Notes: a model not told the origin generated them from the sequence alone. Positions 30,260 through 38,647 are shown, counted from the stretch's first letter. The stretch: 38,647 nt of DNA from Candidatus Moranbacteria bacterium GW2011_GWF2_35_54 (GCA_000990945.1 LBQR01000004.1:1-38647); one strand, 5' to 3'. A program made the numbers and translations.

Positions 30260-32044
30260 CTAGTCTTGGCTAAGTGTAACTTTTATCCTAGAAGGATACC
30301 GAGGAAAACTATTAGAAAGAAAACTGGGTGAAATCACTGCTTCTACTTTGCTTATTTCCGGATAATTGCGCACTACATCACTGAGTTCATCTCTATTCTT
30401 TCCGGCTAAACTATTTGAAATTTTATCTGCATCAATTTTAGATCTTAATTTTGCATTCACGTTCACATCCATCTTTATCGTTTTCTTAGAAAAATCAATA
30501 TCAGCATTTCCATAATTATTTTCAAAAGAAATTAATTCCATGGAAAATTTATCTTGATCAGAATTAGCTTTAATGAAACTAGTTATCTTTTCATTCATTT
30601 CTTTGGCAGAAAATACAAGTGCTTTGATTTTAATTTTTGCCTGATATTCAAAATTTTCAGTAATTGAGCCTTCCTCAGGAAAAACAGAAAAATCCACAAC
30701 TTCATAAGCCATCGCATTGTCCAGTAAATATTTTTCTTCCGTCAGGCTATTTTTAATATTCTCTCTTAACTGAGTCTTCAATTGCTCTTCTGTTTTAAAT
30801 TTGGCGCTCTCAATATCACTTTTAGAAACTACTTTCAACCCGTTGCCACTGCTACCGCCGCCCTTTGTCTCTTGCTCCAATTTTGCATAAAATTTTTCAT
30901 ATTTAGAACTTCCCTTGAAACCTGGAATTGTGAAAGTGGCTTCTTTAATATTAAATTCTTCACCGGCTTCATCAGCTACAATGTCCGCTTCTATTTTTCC
31001 CGGCTCCATCTTGCCATCTTTCATCGCCATCCCCGGAACAGTAACTGTTTCCAACAACCTAAATAATTTATTGTCATTGCTTAAAAAACGAGTAGTAACT
31101 ACCAATATCTGGCTTGCCTCGCTAAATTCATTATAAATAGTCATTTTCCCTCGAGCTTTTTGATTTGAATCGCCTTTTTCTCCGCTAGCATCAAAATTAA
31201 GCGATAGCATACTCTCTTTTTCAATTACTTCTGTTTTCAAATTAATCAAACTGTTCTGCTCGCCAAAACTACCGGAATCTTCTGCTACATTTAATTTCAG
31301 ACTCAAGTTTTCATTCTTATTGAAAGGAAAAACCTTCACTTCAGCGCTAGGCAAGAAAAAATAAGCGCCTATGCCCGCAATTAAAATTACAATGACTACT
31401 GCAAAAATCCAAAGAAATTTCAATATTCTATTTGTAGAAAATTCATCCTTATTTTCAGGCATCGTTTGCTCTGGGGATTTTGTAAAAAGATTTTTGAAAG
31501 CGATTTCTTGTTGCTCTAAAAATGAATCATTTCCAGCATTATCTTCTGGAAATTTGTCGAAAACGCTTTCTTTCTCTGACAATTTGATATTTTTAATTTC
31601 ATCTGACTCTCTTTTTCTTTCCGCTATTGCACCAGCCGAGATGAAACTGTCCGATCCTAAATTGATCAATCTATTTTTTTTATCTGCTATATTACTTAAA
31701 TCCAAACTATCAGATTCTTTTCTGCTCAGCTCTCTATTTGCTTGAATATCTGTTTTTTTTAATACTGCTTGAGTATTCAAGCCTTTGACATCTTCTAAAC
31801 TTTTTTTTACCGGAAAACCGATTTTCTCAGCCATAGACGCCGCTCTTTCATCTCTGATAATCATCATCACTTTTTTATCAAGCGAATCAATTTCTCTTTT
31901 TATTAATTTTAAACTAACAGCGCTCTGCATCAATAAAGCACCTTGGGCAATAACCAAAATATTATATTTGGAATTTGATTTTTTAATTTTACCGATAATA
32001 GAATTTACTTCTTCATCGACATCGATATAAAAAATTTGATGCAT
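30260..32044 (-). CDS. Single-span membrane protein with large extracytoplasmic domain (baseplate-J-like)
   Basis: Residues 1-90 form a soluble alpha/beta domain (IFYIDVDEEVNSIIGKIKKS, YNILVIAQGALLMQSAVSLK). A flexible acidic linker, one membrane helix (about 209-231, FLWIFAVVIVILIAGIGAYF) and a long beta-rich domain follow. The outer part has the look of 'baseplate J-like' or fimbrial assembly proteins (SQILVVTTRFLSNDNKLFRL, GEEFNIKEATFTIPGFKGSS). It starts 15 bases after the FtsA-like gene, so the two are co-transcribed. The function is unknown; a link with a pilus or envelope machine is suggested by context. Confidence 0.65.
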   Translation of the reverse strand: MHQIFYIDVDEEVNSIIGKIKKSNSKYNILVIAQGALLMQSAVSLKLIKREIDSLDKKVMMIIRDERAASMAEKIGFPVKKSLEDVKGLNTQAVLKKTDIQANRELSRKESDSLDLSNIADKKNRLINLGSDSFISAGAIAERKRESDEIKNIKLSEKESVFDKFPEDNAGNDSFLEQQEIAFKNLFTKSPEQTMPENKDEFSTNRILKFLWIFAVVIVILIAGIGAYFFLPSAEVKVFPFNKNENLSLKLNVAEDSGSFGEQNSLINLKTEVIEKESMLSLNFDASGEKGDSNQKARGKMTIYNEFSEASQILVVTTRFLSNDNKLFRLLETVTVPGMAMKDGKMEPGKIEADIVADEAGEEFNIKEATFTIPGFKGSSKYEKFYAKLEQETKGGGSSGNGLKVVSKSDIESAKFKTEEQLKTQLRENIKNSLTEEKYLLDNAMAYEVVDFSVFPEEGSITENFEYQAKIKIKALVFSAKEMNEKITSFIKANSDQDKFSMELISFENNYGNADIDFSKKTIKMDVNVNAKLRSKIDADKISNSLAGKNRDELSDVVRNYPEISKVEAVISPSFLSNSFPRYPSRIKVTLSQD

Positions 32045-32059
32045 AAAAATATTTATAAA

Positions 32060-33328
32060 TTATTTATAATCAACTTTATTCATAGCTCTTTTCAAAATTC
32101 CCGCTAAGACTTTCTCTTCTTGGGACAGTTCCAATACCAATCCTGCCAGACCCATCGGGGTAACGTCTTGCGTACTCGTCAATTCGCCGGTTTTATCGAT
32201 AATGTTGGCGGCATCCTGCGGTCGCAAAAAAGATATTTTGGGCGGGTTGACAAAAGCCAGCTTGCTCAGCCATTCCTTGGACAAAAGAGCTTTCTTTATA
32301 CCAGGCAATCCCGAACCCCCTCCGCACATTAAAATTTTATTTGGCAAAAGATCACTTTGGGAAAATTCTGCCAAGGCTAATTCTATGCCATTTAACCATA
32401 TTCGGCAATCATCTTCGAAAATTCTTTCTACTTTTTCTGTATCCATCTTGCTTAATTTTCCCAAGGAATAATTTATTTTTAATTTCTCTGCTCTTTCGAA
32501 ATCCACGCGTACTTCCTGCGCTAATCTTTTAGTAAAAGCTCGTCCGCCTAAAGCAAACATTTTCGTTCCTTCCAAGCCACCATTTCTAACTACGGCAATA
32601 TCAGTTGTGCCTCCCCCGATATCGATAAAGATAGAATTGAAATTCAAATCTCCTTCAAAATCAACTAATTTTGCTACGGCATAAGGCTCCGCAGCAATAC
32701 TAACTAAATCAATTCCCAATTCATTTACGATAGATTCAATCGCCCCCAAATGGATAGTTGGAGCATATGCATTGAAAACACTGATGGAAACATTATGCCC
32801 TTGGAAGCCGAGGGGATTGTTAATTCTGTAACCATCAATGCGCACATCTGAAACTGCCGCGTTGATTAATTTTATATCAATATTGCTTTGTCCGGTTTCC
32901 CAAGCAATTTGTTCTCCAATTCTTTCATAAGCTTTCTGTTGAACTTTTTGAATAATATTGCTCAATTCGGGCAAACCAATTTTTAAATCAGCATTGGCAC
33001 GCTCATAATGCACCGTAGTTGTGGTTCCCTTAACTAATTCTCCAGCTATTCCGACTATAGCATACTTTACATTTTTTACCCCCGCTTTTTCCTTGGCGAT
33101 ATCAATCGCTTCTCTGGCTATTTTTACCACTCCGGCAATATCGGACACTGCTCCGCTTTGCATATTTCCCAGTTCCTGCCGAATCTTTCCTACTCCAATA
33201 ACTATCCCTTTATTATTAGCACTATCCACCTGAAAAACAAGTGCTTTAATAACTTCTGTTCCGATATCCAAAGCCAAAACTACATCTGATTTTTTTTGAA
33301 TAGATAAAATTTTTGAAATAAATCCCAT
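32060..33328 (-). CDS. FtsA/PilM-like actin-fold ATPase
   Basis: The first phosphate motif (LALDIGTEVIKALVF), an SHS2/1C-type insert (YAIVGIAGELVKGTTTTVHY to VQQKAYERIGEQ) and the second phosphate motif (IFIDIGGGTTDIAVVRNGGL) are all present. The adenosine motif is MCGGGSGLPGIKKAL. The length of 422 residues fits FtsA. Such proteins polymerise at the membrane in cell division (FtsA) or assemble type IV pili (PilM). I see no C-terminal amphipathic helix as clear as that of canonical FtsA. The gene lies ahead of a single-span membrane protein, which could be its partner. Confidence 0.85.
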   Translation of the reverse strand: MGFISKILSIQKKSDVVLALDIGTEVIKALVFQVDSANNKGIVIGVGKIRQELGNMQSGAVSDIAGVVKIAREAIDIAKEKAGVKNVKYAIVGIAGELVKGTTTTVHYERANADLKIGLPELSNIIQKVQQKAYERIGEQIAWETGQSNIDIKLINAAVSDVRIDGYRINNPLGFQGHNVSISVFNAYAPTIHLGAIESIVNELGIDLVSIAAEPYAVAKLVDFEGDLNFNSIFIDIGGGTTDIAVVRNGGLEGTKMFALGGRAFTKRLAQEVRVDFERAEKLKINYSLGKLSKMDTEKVERIFEDDCRIWLNGIELALAEFSQSDLLPNKILMCGGGSGLPGIKKALLSKEWLSKLAFVNPPKISFLRPQDAANIIDKTGELTSTQDVTPMGLAGLVLELSQEEKVLAGILKRAMNKVDYK

Positions 33329-33337
33329 AATTATGTG

Positions 33338-34292
33338 CTAGTTTAACTTTTTTATTTTAATCTTCTTTATTTTTTTTTCAATCGCATCACTATTTAATAA
33401 TCCTTGCTTGCCACCGTAATATAAAATAACATTACTACTATTAGCTATTCCCATTTTTAAAGATTCTTCTAGCGATTCACCTTTTATATGACCAGCTGAA
33501 AAGCCGCTAAAAAAGGCATCACCTGCACCAGTAGAATCAACTGCCTCTATTTTCATGGCATCTGCATGCAAAAATTCTAATCCATCATATACCCAAGCTC
33601 CCCTATTTCCGTCGGTAATAATTACTATTTTGGCGCCTGATTTCTTCAATTCGGTCAAGAGAAATTTTTCATCATTAATTTTATCCGCTTCTATTGTCTC
33701 TCCCTTAATTCTATTAACAATCTCAATTGCCTCATCTTTATTCACAAAAAATAATTCTGTTTTTCCCGCAAAAGCATAAACAGCCGCCGCATCTTCAACG
33801 ATATTTTTTCCCCGTGGAGTAAAAGAAATCTTGGCATCTGTTTGCGCAGAAGTCTCTGCTACTTTTTTTAAAATATCTCGCCAATCACCACTGGGATCAG
33901 ACACGCTATTGTTACATTTAAGCGTTCATTAGCTTCTTGGTTGGAAAAAATAATTCTTTCTCCGCTGTTTTTATCAATCACTATTGCCGAAAGTCCGCTC
34001 AAACAATTTTCTTTTTTAATCAAATTCGTTTCCACTTTTTCTTTTTTCAGTTCATTTTCAATCCACTCTCCATCCGCGTCATTTCCCAAGACAGTATAAC
34101 AAGAACTTTGGATATTCAATCTTTGCAAACCGCAGGCCACATTGACTGCGCAACCTCCCACTGATTCAAATCTATCCTCTATGTGATATTTAGCCCCTAA
34201 TTCAAAAGTTATTTTTTTCTGAGCCGTAATATCTTCGGGCGTATCAAAAAAATATCTTTGGATGTTGACCCAATACAAATCACTTGAAACAT
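33338..34292 (-). pseudogene. PfkB-family sugar kinase, disrupted by two lesions
   Basis: From the ATG at 34292 the frame begins MFQVICIGSTSKDIFF, a normal PfkB start. It then breaks at a run of seven T's (minus strand, near 34246-34252), where eight would keep the frame. The second frame continues with FESVGGCAVNVACGLQRL and SGERIIFSNQEANERLNV, then breaks again near 33900. The third frame reads SDPSGDWRDILKK and carries the C-terminal kinase motif DSTGAGDAFFSGF, with the catalytic aspartate. About 14 residues usually found between ERLNV and SGDW are absent. The gene is probably dead unless these are assembly errors. It lies just upstream of the FtsA-like gene. Confidence 0.75.
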
Positions 34293-34359
34293 AAATTATT
34301 TATTACATTGAATTACGAAACTGGTTCCCAGTTTCCTCATAGGGAGAAGATCTCTTATC

Positions 34360-34387
34360 CTCTCCCTCTTGTACTCAAGGGGGAGAG
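34360..34387. repeat. Hairpin CTCTCCCTCTTG-TACT-CAAGGGGGAGAG
   Basis: A 12-bp stem with one wobble pair and a four-base loop. It is followed by CTAGAGAGGGGGTTTCTTTTT and resembles the other C/G-rich elements (19586-19669, 26863-26912). It lies in the 180-base gap between the pilin-like gene and the PfkB remnant. Confidence 0.55.
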
Positions 34388-34437
34388 CTAGAGAGGGGGT
34401 TTCTTTTTCCACATTTTAATTCTAACCCCTCCTCAAT

Positions 34438-34458
34438 CCTCCCCTTTCAAAGGGGAGG
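34438..34458. repeat. Palindrome CCTCCCCTTT-C-AAAGGGGAGG
   Basis: Ten-base perfect arms around one central base. It lies 14 bases past the stop of the pilin-like gene on the minus strand and belongs to the same class as the hairpin at 34360-34387. It may help to end the pilin transcript, but no T-run follows on that strand. Confidence 0.6.
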
Positions 34459-34471
34459 AGGCTCTGTTTGA

Positions 34472-34858
34472 TTATTTTAAATTTTCAACACTCTTCACTG
34501 AAATATTAACTAAATCCGGATTAATCGTATTTAATATTATCCAGGCAAACAAAACCGCAATCAATCCATATAGGGCATCCGCAATTACTTTCTTGCCGCT
34601 TTCCATTTTAGAATTATTACCCGCCGCTGTAAAGTACATAAATCCGCCGATAGAAATCATCAATAAAGCCGCAATTCCCACTGACCACATAGCAAACTTA
34701 TAAATTGCGTTGACATAGGCAGGGAATTCTTTAATTGCGCTTGTTCCGCCTGAGGTGCCTGGGATTGGTTCCAATGGCTCATAGACTGCCCCAGCTTGAT
34801 CGCCCAAGAATAAAACCGCTAAAATCAATACACTGGCTACCAAAAAAAATTTTCTCAT
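34472..34858 (-). CDS. VirB2/TrbC-like pilin protein
   Basis: A signal peptide (about residues 1-24, LVASVLILAVLFLGDQAGA) is followed by two membrane helices (about 53-77 and 92-112) with a short cytoplasmic loop (AGNNSKMESGKK). This layout and the 128-residue length match VirB2/TrbC-type major pilins of type IV secretion systems. The start is preceded by ATTTAACGGGGTAAATAAAA, a leader also seen at the gene at 37763. It lies downstream of the TraG/VirD4-like ATPase gene, supporting a role in the same conjugation- or secretion-like machine. Confidence 0.8.
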   Translation of the reverse strand: MRKFFLVASVLILAVLFLGDQAGAVYEPLEPIPGTSGGTSAIKEFPAYVNAIYKFAMWSVGIAALLMISIGGFMYFTAAGNNSKMESGKKVIADALYGLIAVLFAWIILNTINPDLVNISVKSVENLK

Positions 34859-34868
34859 ATTTTTATTT

Positions 34869-34968
34869 ACCCCGTTAAATCAATATTGATTAAACAAAGC
34901 TTTATAATTAATTGTTATTTATTTGTAATTTATCACATCACTAGAAATAGATTCTTATTTAACGGGGT
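34869..34968. promoter_or_regulatory. Inverted pair ACCCCGTTAAAT ... ATTTAACGGGGT upstream of the pilin gene
   Basis: The 12-base arms at 34869-34880 and 34957-34968 are exact reverse complements, 76 bases apart. The segment between them is A/T-rich and holds a possible minus-strand promoter: TTACAA near 34927-34932, 16 bases, then TATAAA near 34905-34910. Related boxes lie at 38227 and 26247. The left arm falls in the pilin leader and the right arm just past the ATPase stop, so the pair might act on RNA structure or bind a protein. Confidence 0.5.
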
Positions 34969-34978
34969 GAATTAATTA

Positions 34979-37468
34979 TTAAGTCCTAAATTTTGTCCGA
35001 TTCATTATCTCCTTATTAACTATACTCGCATCCCGCCCATATTTCAAACGAGACATTTCTTTGAGATATCCCACTATTTCTTTATTGCCAGCTTTAGGCG
35101 GATAAGTTTTTATGTTGAAAGGCTTAGTGGTTTCATTGTTGATTAATAATTTTGCAAATCCGCTATAATTACTTACATTGATCAAATCACTAGCCGCAAA
35201 AATCGGCTCAAATTGTTTTTCTAAAAATTCCGCATCTGCCGGTCCTACGCGAAAAGCGCACAATGATCCCACATTGCCGAAAACAGCCTTGGAAATTTCT
35301 TCGCTCAACTGGCCGATAAATTGATGCGCGATAATCAAATTTAATTTATATTTCCTAGCTTCGGAAAGAATTTGGGAAATTGAATCCGTAGTAACATTTT
35401 GAAATTCATCAATATAAAGATAGAAATCTTTTCTTTCATCTTCCGGCATATCTACCCGAGAAAGTGCAGCCATTAAAATTTTTCCCACAATCACCATTCC
35501 CAAGAGATGGCTATTGATTTCTCCAATTCTTCCCTTGGAAAGATTAATCAGTAATATCTTACCTTCATCCATTATTTTTCTAAAATCTAAAGCACTTTTT
35601 TGCTGAGCGATAATTGGTCGCATCAAATCATTGGAAATGAACGTTGTCAATTTGGAAGTAATGTAAGGCACCATATTGGCTAGCGCAGCTTCTCCCCCCG
35701 CTTTCTCCGCTTCCTTTAGCCAGAAATCTCGCACCACTGGATTTTGACAATGTTCTAATTTCATTTTTCTAAATTCTTCATCTGCCAAAACTTTAGGTAT
35801 CTCCATTAGAGTTGACCCTGATTCCGGATGTTCCATAATCAAAAGCATCGCGTTTCTGGCATATTGTTCAAACATCGGACCGCCTGTTTGCTTGAGATCA
35901 TACAACTTATCAAAAATACCAATCATTTCATTGATCACAAAACTTTTTTCCTCCGGTCTGCCATATTCCAACATATTAAGCCCCAACGGCCGTTCACTAT
36001 CGGCCGGATTAAAAATAATCACATCCTCAGCACGCTCTTTGGGAATAGCTGTTAAAATGTCCTCAATAGCATCGCCGTGCGGATCAATAAAGCACATTCC
36101 TTTGCCATTGCGCACATCTTGCTTAGCCATTTCTTGAAGAAAATTTGATTTTCCAACTCCGGTTTGTCCGATAGCATAGAGATGTCTTCTTCTGTCGCTA
36201 TCTGTTATTCTTATATCAGTCTTTTCTCCACGATAGTCATTGTAACCCAATAATATTCCTTCTGCAGGAATACTAATTGGCGGTGGAGCGGCTCCAGCTT
36301 TTAACCATTTAATCTTAGGGGTTTCGGTGGTTGAAATAGGAAAATGAAAAATACTGGCGATTTCCTCGGTATTCAAAATTACCGCGCTCTCTTCACTAAA
36401 ATTTCTAAAAATATAATCGAAAGAAACTGTTTTATTTTTTATTCTTTTTTTGACTTTAAAAAAATTTATTCCATAATTTTCAAATTGGGAAAAAGAATTT
36501 TCTATCTGTGATAGGATCTCATCCGCTCTTTCTTGAGAATTGGCCGAGGCTAAAAGTCTGATGTTGACCATGAAGCCCGCTTTGTTGGATTTGCCCTCAA
36601 TAGACTTGATGAGCTCCTGCTCTTCCGGAGTTAAATGGATAATATCCTTTTTTTCCATTTCTCCCGCATTCGCTTTACTACTTGAAATCATCGTATTAAC
36701 AAAGTCTCCGGCTCCTTTTCCGATGTCATTTCCTACTTTCAAAAATAGAGAATTACTATGAACATCTTTCAATCTTTTTCCTTGTTGCATTTTATGTGCG
36801 ATTGTTTTTCCCAATGTCTGCCAGCCTTTCTTGGCAGGAGCAATCACCAATTGGATAGCCGCCCCCTCTTCCTCTGTTTTAAATTTACTGAGAGAATTGG
36901 ATAATTCATTGAGCGGATCGCTATTCATACTGGCATAAGTTTTAATTGGCAGGGCATATTTATTTTTTAATTCCAGTACCGCCGAAGAAGTAAAGCTCCC
37001 TGGAGAAAAAATAGTGTAATCGGAAATTTTTTCGATAGAAGCATTGGGGAAATAACTATGAATTTGTTTTTCGATAGTTTCCCTGAATTTTTTCGAAATA
37101 GCCACATAAAAAGATATTTCTTCGCTGTTTGATGGATTGGCTATCTCAAAAGAAACGCAGGGCGTATCATAAAATAAATTTACAAAAAAAGATTGGCTTA
37201 TTCTAATTTTAGACAAAGTCGTCAGCAATTGTTCCATTGCTCCAATTTCCTCTTTCCAAGCCTCTCCAGTCTGTCCGCCTGTCCCCGTGCCACTTTCTTT
37301 CTTGTTTAGCTTAACTACCCGCACCACTTCCAAATCCATATTCATGGAATGATTTATTTGGATGCGAAAGCGAAAAAAACTGCGCACCACCAAAAAAAGT
37401 CCGCTACAAGCGGCAATGGCGCTTAACGAAATCATTAAAAACACTAAAATTAAATTAAAATCCAACAT
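34979..37468 (-). CDS. TraG/VirD4-like type IV secretion coupling ATPase
   Basis: One N-terminal membrane helix (about residues 3-28) is followed by a large soluble part. Walker A is GQTGVGKSNFLQEMAK (near 432-447), and FIDPHGDAIEDILTAIP and the Walker B segment LYIDEFQNVTT (near 688) come later, followed by LIIAHQFIGQL. This order is that of HerA/VirD4-type hexameric pump ATPases that move DNA or protein through a secretion channel. The length of 829 residues is typical of the Patescibacteria forms. Upstream of the start is AAGGA. The pilin-like gene follows directly downstream. Confidence 0.9.
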   Translation of the reverse strand: MLDFNLILVFLMISLSAIAACSGLFLVVRSFFRFRIQINHSMNMDLEVVRVVKLNKKESGTGTGGQTGEAWKEEIGAMEQLLTTLSKIRISQSFFVNLFYDTPCVSFEIANPSNSEEISFYVAISKKFRETIEKQIHSYFPNASIEKISDYTIFSPGSFTSSAVLELKNKYALPIKTYASMNSDPLNELSNSLSKFKTEEEGAAIQLVIAPAKKGWQTLGKTIAHKMQQGKRLKDVHSNSLFLKVGNDIGKGAGDFVNTMISSSKANAGEMEKKDIIHLTPEEQELIKSIEGKSNKAGFMVNIRLLASANSQERADEILSQIENSFSQFENYGINFFKVKKRIKNKTVSFDYIFRNFSEESAVILNTEEIASIFHFPISTTETPKIKWLKAGAAPPPISIPAEGILLGYNDYRGEKTDIRITDSDRRRHLYAIGQTGVGKSNFLQEMAKQDVRNGKGMCFIDPHGDAIEDILTAIPKERAEDVIIFNPADSERPLGLNMLEYGRPEEKSFVINEMIGIFDKLYDLKQTGGPMFEQYARNAMLLIMEHPESGSTLMEIPKVLADEEFRKMKLEHCQNPVVRDFWLKEAEKAGGEAALANMVPYITSKLTTFISNDLMRPIIAQQKSALDFRKIMDEGKILLINLSKGRIGEINSHLLGMVIVGKILMAALSRVDMPEDERKDFYLYIDEFQNVTTDSISQILSEARKYKLNLIIAHQFIGQLSEEISKAVFGNVGSLCAFRVGPADAEFLEKQFEPIFAASDLINVSNYSGFAKLLINNETTKPFNIKTYPPKAGNKEIVGYLKEMSRLKYGRDASIVNKEIMNRTKFRT

Positions 37469-37575
37469 TTTTATTTTTCCTTTTTTATTATTTTATTTTC
37501 CTACAAAATATATACTCCGTTACTCGAGTCATTAGAGTGATAATACCAAATCAAATAAATCAGTTCCGTAGTGTT

Positions 37576-37692
37576 TGTCATCTTGAGCGGAATTGAGCTC
37601 AGCAGAGCGAAATGAAGTCGAAAGATCTGGGTTTAGATTCCTCGATTTCGTTCATCCTCCTTGAGGTCGGATTCGCTTCACTCGGAATGACA
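37576..37692. repeat. REP-like imperfect inverted repeat
   Basis: It starts TGTCATCTTGAGCGG and ends CACTCGGAATGACA, with GTCGAAAGATCT and AGATTCCTCGATTTCG inside. The two ends are partly complementary, so the whole 117-base unit can fold back. It resembles the 'gtcatcctgagcg...gtcgaaggatct' repeat present in many genomes (general knowledge). It occupies the 294-base gap between the ATPase gene and the 151-residue protein gene; nothing else is visible in the gap. Confidence 0.6.
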
Positions 37693-37762
37693 TTATAGCA
37701 GTATTTAAGTTGATTCAGTATAATTCATGTATTCGAGTCGCACTACTAAAACGACCCTAAAT

Positions 37763-38218
37763 TTATTCTGGAGAAATGAAATTTTTTTCTACTAAAACTT
37801 TATGCAATTCTTCTGAAATCATTTTGTCATGCAATATATCCAATACATAATTGTCATCCAAATGCTTGGCTACTTTAACGGCATGCACAACTCCCTTGGC
37901 TGCAGCCAAGTCCACCAAGTGCTGAATTTGACTCTCAGCATCCATCTTTTCGGAAACTGCTTGAGCATCGTTTTTAACATCGCTGCCCGTCACATCGCTG
38001 GCTTGCTGGGAAACTTTGGAAACAATTTTGCTATAAGCTGAGTCTTTTTCCACTTCGGATATTTCTTTTTGACCTTCTTTTTCTAAATCAAAAACAATAG
38101 ATTCTTTTTTATCCAATTTCGGCTTAGCCCCCTCAACATGTCCGAATTTCTGGGCTAAATCAGAATCTTTATCATCAATCGACTCTAAGTTAGGATTTAT
38201 CACTTTTTCATCAGGCAT
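37763..38218 (-). CDS. Small acidic protein of unknown function (T4SS-locus associated)
   Basis: The protein has 151 residues and no membrane segment. The N-terminal two thirds are acidic and probably disordered. The C-terminal third is a helical domain (IQHLVDLAAAKGVVHAVKVA followed by KHLDDNYVLDILHDKMISEE). I associate that tail with small proteins encoded next to TraG/VirB2-like genes in Patescibacteria, but the function is unknown. The leader ATTTTAACGGGGTAAAAATA directly before the ATG is shared with the pilin gene at 34472. Confidence 0.65.
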   Translation of the reverse strand: MPDEKVINPNLESIDDKDSDLAQKFGHVEGAKPKLDKKESIVFDLEKEGQKEISEVEKDSAYSKIVSKVSQQASDVTGSDVKNDAQAVSEKMDAESQIQHLVDLAAAKGVVHAVKVAKHLDDNYVLDILHDKMISEELHKVLVEKNFISPE

Positions 38219-38226
38219 ATATTTTT

Positions 38227-38280
38227 ACCCCGTTAAAATGCGGTAGTTCGCACTATTTAACTGGGATTACCCCATTAAAT
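38227..38280. repeat. AACGGGGT-type element, second leader copy
   Basis: ACCCCGTTAAAAT (38227-38239), ATTTAACTGGG (38255-38265) and ACCCCATTAAAT (38269-38280) form a set of inverted and direct boxes like those at 34869-34968 and 26247-26276. Further TTTAACT repeats run to about 38338. The whole 113-base gap ahead of the 151-residue gene consists of these boxes. Confidence 0.5.
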
Positions 38281-38331
38281 TGTTTAAATTTAACTGGAAT
38301 TAACTTTTTAACTATTTAACTGTTCAACTAT

Positions 38332-38634
38332 TTAACTATTCTTTATATCATTTTTAACTTCCTCAACTATTCTACTTATTATCATATCATAATTTTCAAT
38401 TTTTGTATTGAGAAATTTTTCTATGCTATCTGCGTCCGTTCCTTCTTTAAGCATTTTTTCAAATTCCGCCCTATCTGTCTCTCCTAGTTTATCTACCGTT
38501 TCAATAAATATTTTTTTTAAGATAATTTCTCCAATTTTCGCCAAAATCTCATCTTGTTTATCTTGAGAAAGTTTATTCAATCCCAGATATTGCATGATAT
38601 CCTCCTTGATTTTGTCTTGGTTTTTTTGGTTCAT
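38332..38634 (-). CDS. Small helical protein, DUF5663-like
   Basis: The protein has 100 residues, all helical and charged, starting MNQKNQDKIKEDIMQYLGL and followed by LSQDKQDEILAKIGEIILKK. The pattern resembles the DUF5663 family that I associate with Patescibacteria T4SS/pilus loci; this is recognition by pattern only. It has no membrane part. The ATG lies 13 bases from the window edge, so upstream signals cannot be judged. It is the first gene of the visible minus-strand group (38634 to 34472). Confidence 0.6.
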   Translation of the reverse strand: MNQKNQDKIKEDIMQYLGLNKLSQDKQDEILAKIGEIILKKIFIETVDKLGETDRAEFEKMLKEGTDADSIEKFLNTKIENYDMIISRIVEEVKNDIKNS

Positions 38635-38647
38635 ATTTTTAATTTTA

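Overview
The window looks like a chromosomal segment from a low-GC member of the Candidate Phyla Radiation (Patescibacteria). This rests on gene content, not on a database match: a sigma-70 factor with a long lysine-rich N-terminal tail, an FtsA-like ATPase beside a single-span membrane protein, a VirB2-like pilin with a TraG/VirD4-like ATPase and small acidic proteins, short intergenic gaps and many small palindromic repeats. There is no rRNA, no CRISPR array and no recognisable transposase or integrase. Two housekeeping genes are interrupted or shortened in frame (dnaG, rpoD) and a PfkB kinase gene carries two lesions. The reader should keep the possibility of assembly errors in mind at those places.

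Layout. 1-4045: a partial gene at the left edge, a zinc-ribbon protein and an M3 oligoendopeptidase, all on the minus strand. 4190-10743: an alginate-like polysaccharide locus, with a promoter at 4332-4360, a short AlgD/Ugd-type dehydrogenase, a 938-residue fusion of an Alg8-like membrane glycosyltransferase to an AlgG-like beta-helix carrying the DPHD motif, a membrane-anchored beta-propeller protein, and a convergent anchored beta-helix protein. 10905-12554: an unknown protein and a DUF4386-type membrane protein. 12861-18809: a divergent locus with a CsoR-family regulator, two DUF2892 membrane proteins and an RND efflux adaptor plus pump. Both directions are driven from a 35-bp region in which two mirror-image promoters share one CsoR-type operator. 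18976-25064: a RibD-like reductase, a 1296-residue nuclease-STAND NTPase resembling antiphage Avs proteins, and a Fic enzyme.

25234-26239: a tRNA-Asn gene flanked on both sides by GIY-YIG endonuclease genes and, outside these, by fragments of the same tRNA. 26461-33328: a small unknown protein, rpoD, a dnaG split in two frames, a single-span membrane protein and an FtsA-like ATPase. 33338-34292: a broken PfkB kinase. 34472-38634: a pilin/T4SS-like group.

Most striking points: (1) the synthase-epimerase fusion, which suggests that polymerisation, export and epimerisation of a mannuronate-like polymer may be done by one polypeptide; (2) the mirror promoter/operator that links a CsoR-family sensor without the copper His ligand to an RND pump; (3) the tRNA-Asn/GIY-YIG arrangement, which looks like repeated insertion of endonuclease cassettes that rebuild the tRNA; (4) an eight-residue gap in sigma region 2.2; (5) several families of dispersed palindromic repeats.
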